A stretch of 64,000 nucleotides of DNA from Tritonibacter aquimaris (GTDB lineage Bacteria; Pseudomonadota; Alphaproteobacteria; Rhodobacterales; Rhodobacteraceae): assembly GCF_009617595.1 (NCBI RefSeq), contig NZ_WIXK01000005.1, forward strand, positions 62,001-126,000, given 5' to 3'. The position numbers were made by a program, and so were the translations under genes. This document shows, piece by piece, positions 27,169 to 35,130 of the stretch (positions are counted from its first letter, which is position 1; each line of letters begins with the position of its first letter). The notes below the pieces were generated by a model. It did no database searches. It worked only from the letters and a program-made list of their open reading frames with translations, and was not told the DNA's origin.

Positions 27169-27798
27169 TTACGCCATGTCGCGCAGGTGCTGAATGTTTC
27201 CCGATAAAATTGCAGCTTCGGCCTGTGCAATTTTTTCCGCAGGCCAGTGCCACCAGGCAAGATCAAGCAGCGTCTCTATCACGGCGGGTTCAAACCGATG
27301 GCGCGTCACCGTGGCAGGGTTGCCCGTGACAATTGCGTAGGGTGGGATTTCGCCCCGCACAACTGCACCTGCACCGATGATCGCGCCGTGGCCGATTTTG
27401 GCCCCCGGCAGCACCAGCGCGCCATAGCCCAGCCAGACATCATGCCCGATCACCGTGTCGCGCGTATCTGGCTGATAGCCGGCGCGCGTTTCCAGCGAAA
27501 ACACCGGAAACGGATAACAGCTGAGCCCGCTTTGATCGTGATTGGCCGAGGACGTGATAAAACGCACGCCTTCGGCAATGGAGCAGAAATTGCCAATGAT
27601 CAGCCGTTCCTGTGAAAAGGGAAACAGGTAGGGCGCAAGGCGGCGGCCCCAGTTTTCGGGCGGATCAAAATCGGACGCATAGGTGAAATCCCCGATCTCA
27701 AACTGCGGGTTGTCCACCACGTCTTGCAGCAGCACGGTGCCTGCAAAGCGGCTGCCATCAGGGAGTTCAATCGGCTGAGTGTGATCGGGGAGGGGCAT
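27169..27798 (-). CDS. CatB-like hexapeptide-repeat O-acetyltransferase
   Basis: A 209-residue left-handed beta-helix acetyltransferase of the xenobiotic/CatB type. The candidate catalytic histidine is in SSANHDQSG, and hexapeptide repeats run through TVIGHDVWLGYGALVLPGAKIGHGAIIGAGAVV. Relatives acetylate chloramphenicol, streptogramins or other small hydroxyl compounds; the physiological substrate here is unknown and resistance should not be assumed. Its ATG overlaps the stop of the upstream flavin reductase gene by one base, so the two are coupled. Confidence 0.9.
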   Translation of the reverse strand: MPLPDHTQPIELPDGSRFAGTVLLQDVVDNPQFEIGDFTYASDFDPPENWGRRLAPYLFPFSQERLIIGNFCSIAEGVRFITSSANHDQSGLSCYPFPVFSLETRAGYQPDTRDTVIGHDVWLGYGALVLPGAKIGHGAIIGAGAVVRGEIPPYAIVTGNPATVTRHRFEPAVIETLLDLAWWHWPAEKIAQAEAAILSGNIQHLRDMA

Positions 27799-28400
27799 TA
27801 TTCGGGCCTTTTCAAACTAAAGACATCAGTAACAGCGGCATAATCCATATAGCCCAGACGGCTGAGCGGCTGGAACCGGGTCACATCAAAGCGCCCGTCA
27901 ACCAGACAGTCATCACGCATATGAACACCAACCACTTCACCCATGACCATATAATTGGCTTCGCCTTTGAGGGGCTCAATCTGGGTGAGTTTGCATTCCA
28001 GCGCGGCCGGTGCCGCCGCCACGCGGGCGCAGGCGATTTCGCTGCATTCCGCAGCCTCAAGGCCCGCGTGGGCAAATTCATCTACATCTTTGCCAAGATT
28101 GGCGCAGGAGGCGTTCATTGCATCGCGCATGGCGTATTCGACCACATTCACACAGAACGCTCCGGTGTCGCGAATATTGGCCAGCGAATCTTTGGTGCCG
28201 TCCTGGTCGGGCTTGGTGCCGGTGGAGCAAAACATCACCTGTGGCGGCACATAGGCGGTGGCGTTGAAAAACGAATAGGGTGCCAGATTGTTCACGCCCT
28301 CTTTTGAGCGGGTCGAGATCCAGCCAATGGGGCGGGGGGTGACGATTGCGTTAAAAGGATTGTGGGGCAGGCCGTGACCGTCGCTGGGTCGATAGAACAT
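27798..28400 (-). CDS. Flavin reductase-like domain protein
   Basis: A 200-residue FMN-binding split-barrel protein of the flavin reductase-like family: MFYRPSDGHGLPHNPFNAIVTPRPIGWIST, NLAPYSFFNATAY, and EYAMRDAMNASCANLGKDVDEF. Family members bind FMN and reduce it or other substrates with NAD(P)H. The start at 28400 has GGAG seven bases upstream; an in-frame TTG upstream lies in that site. Divergent from the GNAT gene at 28487, with about 86 bases between. Confidence 0.88.
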   Translation of the reverse strand: MFYRPSDGHGLPHNPFNAIVTPRPIGWISTRSKEGVNNLAPYSFFNATAYVPPQVMFCSTGTKPDQDGTKDSLANIRDTGAFCVNVVEYAMRDAMNASCANLGKDVDEFAHAGLEAAECSEIACARVAAAPAALECKLTQIEPLKGEANYMVMGEVVGVHMRDDCLVDGRFDVTRFQPLSRLGYMDYAAVTDVFSLKRPE

Positions 28401-28486
28401 GGGTGTCTCCAAGTGTTTGCGCCACAGTTATGCACGTGCTAGGGGCAATTCCACCCCTCTTGCCGGGGCACAATGAGGTGAACGCG

Positions 28487-28975
28487 GTGATTGAGCTAAA
28501 ATCTGAGCAGCCAGAGGACCGGTGGGAGGTCGAAGCCCTGTATGACCTGTGTTTTGCACCGGGTCGGGAGGCGTTGTCGTCTTATCGTCTGCGCAATGAT
28601 GTGCCGCCTGTTTTGGGGCTCAGCCAGGTTGCGCGTGATAGCGATGGCATTCTGGCCGGGGCTATCCGGTTTTGGCCAGTGCATGTGGGCGATCATGATG
28701 CGCTTCTATTGGGGCCGGTGGCGGTACACCCGACGCGTCAGGGCGAAGGGCTGGGGGGATCGCTCATTCGGGACAGTATTGCCCAGGCCGAGGACAGCGG
28801 CTGGCATCGGATCATGCTTGTTGGCGATCAACCTTATTATGCGCGCTTTGGTTTTGAGCGGCTGGAGGGTGTGATCATGCCGCCGCCCACCAACCCGGAC
28901 CGGGTACTGGGGCTTGCGCTGGTGGAAAATGCCTGGAACGGGATACAGGGTGAGGTGCGCCGCTGGAGCCGCTGA
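28487..28975 (+). CDS. GNAT family N-acetyltransferase (YhbS-like)
   Basis: A 162-residue acetyltransferase with the central GPVAVHPTRQGEGLGGSLIRDSI (motif A, acetyl-CoA) and LVGDQPYYARFGFERL. This resembles the YhbS-like group. The start chosen is GTG at 28487, five to six bases after GAGGTG; the frame is open further upstream to 28403, but that would run into the promoter region of the divergent gene. Substrate unknown. Confidence 0.82.
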   Translation: MIELKSEQPEDRWEVEALYDLCFAPGREALSSYRLRNDVPPVLGLSQVARDSDGILAGAIRFWPVHVGDHDALLLGPVAVHPTRQGEGLGGSLIRDSIAQAEDSGWHRIMLVGDQPYYARFGFERLEGVIMPPPTNPDRVLGLALVENAWNGIQGEVRRWSR

Positions 28976-29041
28976 CGGGTTGAAAACCGGCCTGAAAATA
29001 CCGATCTTAAATCCCATAGGCCAGAGGGAGAGGCGCGTCAT

Positions 29042-29794
29042 ATGCAAGACATTTTGATGCCCGAGCGGGCGCTTAGCCCGGTGGAGCTGGACCGCGAGCT
29101 GGCAAAGCTTGCGCGCCTTTATGCGGCCGCAGACGGGCCAGGGATGCGGATGTTGTCGTTTCTGGGGCTGCGCGCAGATCAGTTGATGAATCGTTTGCCG
29201 GATCCGGTGCTTGAACGTCTGGATGGGGCCAGCGCGCAGGCGTTGCAATTTGCCCTGCGTCAGGGCGGTGGGCGACTGCCGCTGCGATCGGATCGTGGCA
29301 ATCGCATGATTGGTGCCGCGCTGGGCGCTGTGGGGGGTGCCGGTGGTGTTGCGGGCACCCTGGCAGAGCTGCCAGTGACCACAAGTTTCCTGCTGCGCCT
29401 GATCCAGCGCGAGGCCGTGGCACAAGGGTTTGACCCCAAAAGCGATAGCGTCGCCTTTGACACGGTGCAGGTGTTTGCGTCTTCTGGTCCTTTGGCAGCC
29501 GAGCAGCGTGGCTACCTTGCCACCCGCATCGGATTGAGCAGCGGTGGCCTGCCAAAACTGGTTGCACAGGTTGCCCCCAAACTGGGCGTGGCGTTGGGGC
29601 AGAAACTGGCAGCACAATCGGTTCCGGTGCTTGGCGGGCTTGCGGGGGCGTCGTGCAACTATGTTTACGCGCAGTACTATCAAAATATTGCAAAAGTGCA
29701 CTTTGGTGTCCGCAGACTTGCACTAAACTGTGACATTTCTGAGCTAGAATTGTCCGAACGGCTGCAGCAGCAACTGGAGCGTGCTGATCCCTAA
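29042..29794 (+). CDS. EcsC family protein
   Basis: A 250-residue protein with the EcsC layout: an N-terminal helical part, a Gly-rich hydrophobic stretch (GAALGAVGGAGGVAGTLAELP), TSFLLRLIQREAVAQGFDP, and a second Gly-rich stretch near the end (PVLGGLAGASCNYVYAQYY) followed by VHFGVRRLALN. The family is named after a gene next to an ABC transporter in Bacillus; no molecular function is established. GAGAGG precedes the start. It sits 26 bases before the Nudix gene. Confidence 0.88.
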   Translation: MQDILMPERALSPVELDRELAKLARLYAAADGPGMRMLSFLGLRADQLMNRLPDPVLERLDGASAQALQFALRQGGGRLPLRSDRGNRMIGAALGAVGGAGGVAGTLAELPVTTSFLLRLIQREAVAQGFDPKSDSVAFDTVQVFASSGPLAAEQRGYLATRIGLSSGGLPKLVAQVAPKLGVALGQKLAAQSVPVLGGLAGASCNYVYAQYYQNIAKVHFGVRRLALNCDISELELSERLQQQLERADP

Positions 29795-29820
29795 CGGCGC
29801 GCCAAGCCTCGGGAGACAAT

Positions 29821-30255
29821 ATGAGCGACCTTACTCCAGATGAGACCCGCGTAGCGGTGCAATATGGAGCGCTCTGTTACCGGTTCACAAAAAGAGACAA
29901 GCTGCGGGTGTTATTGATCACCTCGCGCGGGATTGGCCGATGGGTTGTGCCCAAGGGCTGGCCGATGCGCGGGCGCACCGCCTGGGAAACTGCACTTACG
30001 GAAGCCTGGGAAGAGGCCGGAGTGCAGGGGCATGTGTCGCGCAACTGCCTTGGCAGTTATGATTATGACAAATGGTATCCCGATGCCCCGCTGAGACGTT
30101 GCCGGGTACGCCTGTTTCCGGTTGAGGTTGTGGACCTTGCGGACGATTTCCCCGAAGCAGGGCAGCGCCAGCGCAAATGGGTCAGCCCCAGGCAGGCGGC
30201 AGAAGATGTGAATGAAACGGATCTTGCCCAGGTGCTTTTGTCGTTTTCGCCCTAG
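29821..30255 (+). CDS. Nudix hydrolase, diphosphoinositol phosphohydrolase-like
   Basis: A 144-residue Nudix protein. The Nudix helix is recognisable as WETALTEAWEEAGV after VVPKGWPMRGRT, with Thr in the usual Arg position of the REUXEEXGU motif; the metal-binding Glu residues are kept. The PKGWPM opening and overall size are those of DIPP/MTH3-like hydrolases that act on diphosphate-linked compounds. The substrate cannot be read from the sequence. Confidence 0.9.
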   Translation: MSDLTPDETRVAVQYGALCYRFTKRDKLRVLLITSRGIGRWVVPKGWPMRGRTAWETALTEAWEEAGVQGHVSRNCLGSYDYDKWYPDAPLRRCRVRLFPVEVVDLADDFPEAGQRQRKWVSPRQAAEDVNETDLAQVLLSFSP

Positions 30256-30336
30256 GCCAAGCCCGTTCGCGCGCAAATGCTCTTGCGCTTGCATTCATTG
30301 GGTATTTAATCACTGTTTCCTGATAAGAGGGACATC

Positions 30337-30828
30337 ATGATTAAATACACGCTCAAATGTGCATGTGATCACCAGTTTGAAAGCTGGTTCCAGTCTGCCG
30401 CCGCTTTTGACAAATTGTCAGGCGCGGGGATGGTAACATGTGCCGTTTGTGGCTCAAGCGCGGTTGAAAAGGCGATGATGGCCCCGCGCGTGCGCACCGG
30501 GCGCAAAGCCGCGTCGCAACTGGGTGAGGCTGAGGTGCAGACCCCGTCTGAGCCCGCGCAAACCCCAAAAGAATCACCGCCTGAGCCCGAAACAGCGCTT
30601 GCCCAAACCGAGGCTGAGGCCGCCTTGCGTAAAATACGTGAAAAGGTTGAAGCCAATTCGGATTATGTTGGTTCTAACTTTGTCGAAGAGGCGCGCGCGA
30701 TGCATCAAGGTGAGGCACCGGAGCGTTCAATCTATGGTGAGGCCAAGCCCGCTGAGGCCAAGGAATTGATAGAGGAAGGTGTTCCGGTGCTGCCGCTGCC
30801 ATTCGTGCCGGGACGCAAGACAAACTAA
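30337..30828 (+). CDS. DUF1178 family protein
   Basis: A 163-residue protein starting MIKYTLKCACDHQFESWF, with two Cys pairs (Cys8/Cys10 and the CAVC near residue 35) in a zinc-ribbon-like N-terminus, a Pro/Glu-rich linker, and a helical end with VGSNFVEEARAMHQGEAPERSIYGEA. These are the hallmarks of DUF1178, a family widespread in Alphaproteobacteria with no known role. A ribosome site AGAGGG precedes the start. Confidence 0.9.
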   Translation: MIKYTLKCACDHQFESWFQSAAAFDKLSGAGMVTCAVCGSSAVEKAMMAPRVRTGRKAASQLGEAEVQTPSEPAQTPKESPPEPETALAQTEAEAALRKIREKVEANSDYVGSNFVEEARAMHQGEAPERSIYGEAKPAEAKELIEEGVPVLPLPFVPGRKTN

Positions 30829-30852
30829 TTAGAACCTAAAGAGGCTCAAATC

Positions 30853-31494
30853 ATGCATGCGATCATCACCGGAGCAAGCCGCGGTATCGGCAAAGAACTA
30901 ACACGGCAGCTGCGCGATGAGGGCCATGAGGTGAGCGCCACCTCACGCGATCACTCGGCTGATACCCAATTGGATGTGACCGATCCGGGCCAGCAGGCGC
31001 GGTTTGCTGCGCGAATCAAAGGCAAACCCGTGGATCTTTTGGTCTGTAATGCCGGGGTGTATCTGGATAAAAACGCAGAGCTTGGTGAATTCAGTGCCGA
31101 GATCTGGAGCAAGACATTGGCCACCAATGTGATGGGGGTCTTTTTGACGGTGCAGTCGCTGTTGCCGAACCTGCGCCTTGCGCAGGCGCCCAAGATCGCA
31201 ATTTTGTCGTCAAAAATGGGCTCTCACGCGCGCGCACCGGGCGGAAGCTATGCGTATCGCGCCTCAAAGGCTGCGGTCACCAGCATTGGCCGCAATCTGG
31301 CCACCGACCTTGAACGCGAAGGCATTGCGGTGGGGATCTATCACCCCGGTTGGGTGCGCACCGATATGGGCGGGCCTGAGGGCGAAGTCAGCACGATTGA
31401 AAGCGCGGCTGGATTGATCAGCGAGTTTGAAGGCTTAAGCCTTGATACAACCGGGTGTTTTCATTCCTGGGATGGGCAGATCATGCCCTATTGA
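30853..31494 (+). CDS. Short-chain dehydrogenase/reductase
   Basis: A 213-residue SDR enzyme: cofactor motif TGASRGIG (residues 6-13), NAG in VCNAGVYLD, and the catalytic YRASK preceded by the serine of LSSKMGS. The short size, PGWVRTDMGG and the C-terminal HSWDGQIMPY resemble the C-factor (CsgA)-like group. Substrate unknown. It is 24 bases after the DUF1178 gene and ends before a strong terminator. Confidence 0.92.
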   Translation: MHAIITGASRGIGKELTRQLRDEGHEVSATSRDHSADTQLDVTDPGQQARFAARIKGKPVDLLVCNAGVYLDKNAELGEFSAEIWSKTLATNVMGVFLTVQSLLPNLRLAQAPKIAILSSKMGSHARAPGGSYAYRASKAAVTSIGRNLATDLEREGIAVGIYHPGWVRTDMGGPEGEVSTIESAAGLISEFEGLSLDTTGCFHSWDGQIMPY

Positions 31495-31562
31495 GGGCCT
31501 GATCCGTTCAAGCAGATTTCATGAGGTCCACGCTAGATGCAAGGTCTTGTTTGCAAGCATTA

Positions 31563-31589
31563 AAAAACCGGGCGCGAGGCCCGGTTTTT
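31563..31589. terminator. bidirectional terminator
   Basis: AAAAACCGGGC (31563-31573) pairs with GCCCGGTTTTT (31579-31589) between convergent genes; U tracts exist in both directions. Confidence 0.93.
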
Positions 31590-31608
31590 GTGTCTGAGTA
31601 TTGGGAGT

Positions 31609-33363
31609 TTATTCCCAGCAGCTGACCAGCACGGTCATCCCGTTGGCCTGTCGAACCAGTTCCGCATTTGGAACCTGGCCCTGGCTAGGGGATTGATCGG
31701 TTGCAGCCACATTCACCTGCGAAAGAATGGCGCGCAAGGCTTCGGCGTTGGCGGCAAAGCTTACGCCTTCGGGGAGTTGCTTGTTGCCGATTTGTTGCGG
31801 CAGCAACATGCCCAGGACCGCACCGTTGGTATCCAGCACCGGGCCACCGACATCGCCGGATTGTGCCGCAAGTGCAAGACGCGCGATGCCCTGATTGCCA
31901 TCAAGGCTGCGCAGATCGCTCAAGGTGCCCCAGGTGAGGGAGGGCGCGCCAAGGATGCCTTCGTAAGAAAAGCCTGCAACGGCCACTTCGGATTTTAGAC
32001 GCGGTGAAGAGATCGCCAGATGCGCCACGCTCATCGGAGCGAGACGGTCACGCGGGCGCAGCACGGCCACGCCGTTGGCGGTATCGTTGACCAGCACTTC
32101 AGCCGTGTAGTCGTGATCCAGCGTCACCTGGCTGCATTGACCCACCACATCCGAGGTGGTCAGCACGGTGCCAGCGGTGTCGACAAAGAAACCGGTGCGC
32201 GACAGGCGAGGTTTGCGGATGTTCAGACCAGACAAGAGATCCACGCTTTGGGGAGCATCAGCACCAGCGGTGGGATCAAGGACGCCATCAAGGCGGGTGA
32301 AGCTGGTTTGCATTGCGGCCAGAACGCGGCTGCGGCGGGCATCATCACCGGTGGGCCAGACAAGCGCAAAGCCTTTGATCTGACCGTTGCGCAGGGTGGC
32401 CTGGGCGTGAGTGACCATGCCTTTGCCGCGCCCTTCAATGGTGAAGGAATTGCCTTTGCGGCTACGGGGCCCTTCGAGCGGTACAATCTCCAGCGTTTGC
32501 AGGATTTCATAAAGACCTGCCAATGTGCGCGCATCACCGGGCTGGCTGATCAAGAGAACCTGTGCGCCAAGTTCGCCAGTGCTGCCGTAAATCGCAAATG
32601 GGGATTCATGGCGAGTAAAGCCAACTTCCTTGGATGGTAACGACAGGGCGATGCCTGCAGCGGTATCTTCAATGCGTTGCATGCCAACCGAAATCAGCGG
32701 TGCGTTATATTGATCAAGCAGCTTTTGGCGCTGGCCGGTGGTCAGAACGCCTGTGGGCTCAAACAGGTTGGCCGCCTGCCAGTCAGCCATGGAGGCGCGG
32801 GTGCCGCGACCAAAGGAGCCATCAATGGTTGAGGTGTAAAACCCTTGTGCCTTAAGCGCGATCTGCAGCTGTTTTTTCTCATCCCGGCTGAGACGGTTTT
32901 CTGAACGGCGCGCTTCGGCTGGGGTTTCATCAGCGCGCGGAGGCTGTGACACGCTGGGGGCTGCGGGCTGTTCCACTGCGGCCTGTTGCTGTGGCGGCGG
33001 GCTCACCGGTTGGGTTTGAACCGGGCCAACCGGGTAGAATTGGCTGCGCAGGTTGCGTGAAAACGCAATAAAACTGTCGCGCGGGATCTGGCGTTCATTG
33101 CGGTAAACCTGCAGCACCCGTTCCGCATCCGCGCGATTATACGGGCCAAGCACAACGCCGTACCAGCCACCGCCAAGCGAAAAGCCAGAGACATCCGGCA
33201 GGCGCGCGGCAAATTCGCGGGCGCGGGCTTCGGCTTCAGAAAGCGATGGATGTGCGGCGACCTGGATCCAGACAGTCTGGTTCTGCTGAGCACGGGCACC
33301 ATCAGGGGCTGCGATGAGTAGGGTCAGAATGGACAGCGCCCAAACGGCGATGATCTTTTTCAT
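31609..33363 (-). CDS. Exported pseudo-protease with SPOR-like and peptidoglycan-binding domains
   Basis: A 584-residue exported protein. Order: signal peptide (about 1-26, ending ARAQ), a SPOR-like domain (about 30-105, WIQVAAHPSLSEAEARA), a Pro/Gln linker, a peptidoglycan-binding domain (about 161-218, ALKAQGFYTSTIDGSFGRGT), an uncharacterised middle, and a trypsin-like barrel at the C-terminus. In the barrel, the GDSGGP motif reads GDVGGP, with Val505 replacing the catalytic serine, and no catalytic His is seen near TTSDVVGQ. It is therefore probably catalytically dead and may act as a binding or scaffold protein at the wall. The start at 33363 is used; ATG at 33387 is also possible. Confidence 0.85.
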   Translation of the reverse strand: MKKIIAVWALSILTLLIAAPDGARAQQNQTVWIQVAAHPSLSEAEARAREFAARLPDVSGFSLGGGWYGVVLGPYNRADAERVLQVYRNERQIPRDSFIAFSRNLRSQFYPVGPVQTQPVSPPPQQQAAVEQPAAPSVSQPPRADETPAEARRSENRLSRDEKKQLQIALKAQGFYTSTIDGSFGRGTRASMADWQAANLFEPTGVLTTGQRQKLLDQYNAPLISVGMQRIEDTAAGIALSLPSKEVGFTRHESPFAIYGSTGELGAQVLLISQPGDARTLAGLYEILQTLEIVPLEGPRSRKGNSFTIEGRGKGMVTHAQATLRNGQIKGFALVWPTGDDARRSRVLAAMQTSFTRLDGVLDPTAGADAPQSVDLLSGLNIRKPRLSRTGFFVDTAGTVLTTSDVVGQCSQVTLDHDYTAEVLVNDTANGVAVLRPRDRLAPMSVAHLAISSPRLKSEVAVAGFSYEGILGAPSLTWGTLSDLRSLDGNQGIARLALAAQSGDVGGPVLDTNGAVLGMLLPQQIGNKQLPEGVSFAANAEALRAILSQVNVAATDQSPSQGQVPNAELVRQANGMTVLVSCWE

Positions 33364-33583
33364 GGAGGGGCCTCTATCCCGGGTCATAAATAAATTCCTT
33401 CGGCTCTTAACGGCAATAAGTATCAAATGGAACTCCTGTTAGCGGGGAAAAACCGCGCTGTCATTGGCCTCTTTACGCGCTAAACGGTAATTTTGCGTAT
33501 GCATTGACGGTTTTGAGCCGTTGACCCTGTGCCTGCAGTTTCATAGGAAGAAAGCCGCATTTGATGCCCCAAAGGGAAGAGAT

Positions 33584-34525
33584 ATGACCCAAGCACCCGG
33601 CGCTCCGCGCTCCTTCCAAGAGATCATCCTGCGGCTGCAGACATACTGGGCCTCAAAAGGCTGCGCGATCCTGCAGCCTTATGACATGGAAGTTGGGGCA
33701 GGGACCTTCCACCCGGCGACCACCTTGCGCGCGCTGGGCACAAACGCCTGGGCCGCGGCCTATGTGCAGCCGTCGCGTCGCCCGACCGATGGGCGTTATG
33801 GCGAAAACCCGAACCGTTTGCAGCATTATTACCAGTATCAGGTGCTGGTAAAACCAAGCCCGCCGGATCTGCAGGAGCTGTATCTGGGCTCATTGGCGGC
33901 GATTGGCATCGATATGGAGCTGCATGACATCCGCTTTGTGGAAGATGACTGGGAAAGCCCCACTTTGGGCGCCTGGGGTCTGGGCTGGGAAGTCTGGTGT
34001 GACGGGATGGAAGTCAGCCAGTTCACCTATTTCCAGCAGGTCGGCGGCCATGACTGCACGCCGGTTTCCGGTGAGCTGACCTATGGTCTGGAACGTCTGG
34101 CGATGTATGTGCTGGGCGTGGATCACGTGATGGATATGCCGTTCAACGATCCGCAGTCGCCGATTGCGCTGAAATACGGCGATATTTTTAAGCAGACCGA
34201 AGAAGAATACGCGCGTTGGAATTTTGACGTGGCCAATACTGACGTGTTGCTGCGCCATTTTGAGGAAGCCGAGGCCGAATGCGCCGCGATCCTGGCGCAA
34301 GAACATGTAGATCCCAAGACCGGCAAGCGCATTATCATGGCGCATCCAGCCTATGATCAATGCATCAAGGCAAGCCACATGTTTAACCTGCTCGATGCGC
34401 GCGGGGTGATTTCTGTCACCGAGCGTCAGGCCTATATTGGCCGGGTGCGGGCGCTGGCGAAACAATGTGCAGATGCCTTTGTACTGACCGAGGCGGGTGG
34501 TTTTTCCGCTGAGGGTGCAGCCTAA
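33584..34525 (+). CDS. glyQ: Glycine-tRNA ligase alpha subunit
   Basis: A 313-residue alpha subunit of bacterial tetrameric glycyl-tRNA synthetase, carrying the class II aminoacylation core ([66 protein letters not shown]). The start at 33584 has GGAAGAG six to seven bases upstream; the frame continues 63 bases upstream without such a site. It is followed by a small membrane protein gene and then glyS. Confidence 0.98.
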   Translation: MTQAPGAPRSFQEIILRLQTYWASKGCAILQPYDMEVGAGTFHPATTLRALGTNAWAAAYVQPSRRPTDGRYGENPNRLQHYYQYQVLVKPSPPDLQELYLGSLAAIGIDMELHDIRFVEDDWESPTLGAWGLGWEVWCDGMEVSQFTYFQQVGGHDCTPVSGELTYGLERLAMYVLGVDHVMDMPFNDPQSPIALKYGDIFKQTEEEYARWNFDVANTDVLLRHFEEAEAECAAILAQEHVDPKTGKRIIMAHPAYDQCIKASHMFNLLDARGVISVTERQAYIGRVRALAKQCADAFVLTEAGGFSAEGAA

Positions 34526-34540
34526 GCGGGAGACGCGCCA

Positions 34541-35059
34541 ATGATGGGTAAAATCCTGGCAGTAATTTTAGGGCTTTCGGCGGTCGCCGCCGGAGCCGCC
34601 CTTTATTACCTGCAAATCTATGGCTTTTATGATGAGGTCGCGCCAACTCCAGGCCAGGATGTGGTGTTGGTGCCGCTTGATGGCAGCGCACCACAGGCCA
34701 TTGCCTATGATAGGTTTCAGGCGATTGATGCAGATAGCTCTCCCATTCGTTATCGCGCCTGTTTCACCACGGATCAGCGCCCAGATGCGTTGGCGGCACA
34801 GTTTTCTGTCACGGATATGCATGATCCGCGCAATGCGCCGGGGTGGTTTGACTGTTTCGATGCGCCCGCGATTGCCGAAGGTCTTGCCAATGGCAGCGCA
34901 ACCGCCTTCATCGGGGTGAAAAATATCCATTTTGGCGTGGATCGTATTGTGGCGATCACCCAGGATGGGCGTGGATATGCCTGGCACGAGCTGAACAATT
35001 GCGGCCATAAAGCCTATGACGGCACCGTCGTTGGCGAAGAATGCCCGCCCCGAGACTAA
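34541..35059 (+). CDS. Small membrane-anchored protein between glyQ and glyS
   Basis: A 172-residue protein with one N-terminal membrane helix (about residues 4-24) and a soluble domain with three or four cysteines (YRACFTTDQRP, WFDCFDAPA, LNNCGHKAYD, EECPP). I believe it is a family conserved in Rhodobacterales in this position (catalogued, I think, as DUF6446), but I cannot check that. The Cys spacing and periplasmic orientation suggest disulfides. It starts 15 bases after the glyQ stop and so shares its transcript. No function is known. Confidence 0.8.
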   Translation: MMGKILAVILGLSAVAAGAALYYLQIYGFYDEVAPTPGQDVVLVPLDGSAPQAIAYDRFQAIDADSSPIRYRACFTTDQRPDALAAQFSVTDMHDPRNAPGWFDCFDAPAIAEGLANGSATAFIGVKNIHFGVDRIVAITQDGRGYAWHELNNCGHKAYDGTVVGEECPPRD

Positions 35060-35130
35060 AAATTTGACGCCGGGCGCGCCTGGCGAGACACAGAATAGAT
35101 GCGCCACCGCGCAGCACCGAGGACCCGACG

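Noticed and set aside
27169-27798. Reading the CatB-like gene as an antibiotic-resistance gene
   Set aside because: The fold is shared by many O-acetyltransferases; it is coupled to a flavin reductase and sits in a core-genome context, so a resistance role is unsupported.
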